Assembly (NCBI GenBank): GCA_964352735.1
Contig: CAYGTC010000006.1
Span: forward strand, 65,687-129,686
Source of the DNA: NORP309 sp964352735
Lineage (GTDB): Bacteria; Pseudomonadota; Gammaproteobacteria; Xanthomonadales; Marinicellaceae
Direction: 5' to 3'
DNA length: 64,000 nt
A program made the position numbers and the translations under genes. Shown here piece after piece: positions 63,738 through 64,000 of this stretch. The first letter of the stretch is position 1. Each line of letters begins with the position of its first letter. The notes beneath the pieces were generated by a model. It had not been told where the DNA came from, did no database searches, and saw nothing but the letters and a program-made list of their open reading frames with translations.

Positions 63738-63851
63738 ATGAAACAGACTGTATTCAATTCTTATTTTAGAAAGTTAACATTTATGTGTATTACATTAGTT
63801 ATTGTAAATATTTTAAATATTTTTATGATGTACCTGCTGATATGTATTTAA
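63738..63851 (+). CDS. Possible 37-residue membrane peptide
   Basis: ATG at 63738 follows a strong Shine-Dalgarno, GGGAG, seven bases upstream. The frame encodes a short basic start and a long hydrophobic segment (LTFMCITLVIVNILNIFMMY), ending LLICI, that would span the membrane once. It lies downstream of the Cys-rich lipoprotein on the same strand. No homology was recognised; coding status rests on the ribosome-binding site and the membrane profile. Confidence 0.45.
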   Translation: MKQTVFNSYFRKLTFMCITLVIVNILNIFMMYLLICI

Positions 63852-63886
63852 CCATTTAGATTAAAAATATTTAAAAGAGCATATTT

Positions 63887-63985
63887 ATGCTACTACTGTT
63901 GTTAACAGTTCATATCTTGTATGCATATTATCCAAAATATAAAAAACAACATGGCTCTGCACAAGAGTCCTGTTTCATAATCTAG
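63887..63985 (+). CDS. Possible 32-residue peptide
   Basis: ATG at 63887 has AAGAG about eight bases upstream. The frame gives a hydrophobic N-terminal part (LLLLLTVHILYAYY) and a basic tail with one cysteine. It is shorter than the preceding frame and could be chance in AT-rich DNA. Confidence 0.25.
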   Translation: MLLLLLTVHILYAYYPKYKKQHGSAQESCFII

Positions 63986-64000
63986 ATTCTCAATATTTGA

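Larger units (their letters stand above)
63647..64000. other. Window end: hairpin and two possible micro-ORFs
   Basis: After the lipoprotein gene this 354-bp stretch holds a stem-loop at 63677 and two short frames with ribosome-binding-like sequences (63738 and 63887). The last 15 bases are featureless. The region continues beyond the window. Confidence 0.5.

Noticed and set aside
1..64000. tRNA, rRNA, phage or IS elements
   Set aside because: None was recognised in the intergenic regions; no transposase or integrase motifs are in the coding frames.

Overview
The window is a dense, AT-rich stretch of chromosome from a Gram-negative gammaproteobacterium. The evidence is an RnfABCDGE ion-pumping complex, Ffh next to the YpjD/CorC-type pair, RadA, a Zn-independent HemB, TrpE/TrpG, lipoprotein and Sec signal peptides, and an IPTL-CTERM-like tail. 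Several secreted proteins end in a short G-F-E/D tail after a hydrophobic stretch. I associate that habit with Marinicella and relatives near the Lysobacterales, but this placement is inference from memory. No phage, IS transposase, CRISPR array, rRNA or tRNA was seen.

Layout: 1-7690 holds two tandem, diverged copies of a giant secreted repeat protein (the first cut by the window edge). 7710-13178 holds radA, a GNAT enzyme, a CorC-type protein, a YpjD-type protein and ffh. 13317-19966 is a minus-strand cyanophycin operon reading isoaspartyl dipeptidase, cyanophycinase, cyanophycin synthetase, then a Mur-ligase-only paralog of the synthetase. 20098-21335 is a TetR/flavin-oxidase-like pair around a strong double operator. 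21558-24528 is hemB-aroE-sulfotransferase, followed by an FG-GAP secreted protein, a second sulfotransferase and nth. 28457-31210 is an M1 aminopeptidase lipoprotein, and 31251-36266 is the complete rnf operon. 36375-38911 holds a truncated haemoglobin, a GST, a hotdog protein and TrhO. 39113-49868 is surface-related: an IPTL-like anchored protein, a methyltransferase, a very large four-module glycosyltransferase, an astacin-type protease and a DUF748 protein. 49939-54288 has metG diverging from trpEG. 54763-59394 has small genes, a MerR-ArsH operon and an S1/P1 nuclease. 59623-63985 has a transmembrane wHTH-STAND-TPR regulator diverging from a Cys-rich lipoprotein and two possible micro-ORFs.

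The most unusual non-coding signal is a dispersed family of imperfect terminal-inverted-repeat elements (full or deleted copies at 21361, 28001, 54553 and 59395, and a remnant at 9614). Their inner hairpins are conserved, in one case by paired base changes. One copy supplies the stop codon and last residues of the STAND gene. The most unusual coding signals are the tandem Cys-loop repeat proteins with the shared C-terminal tag, the Mur-only CphA paralog and the STAND/lipoprotein locus.
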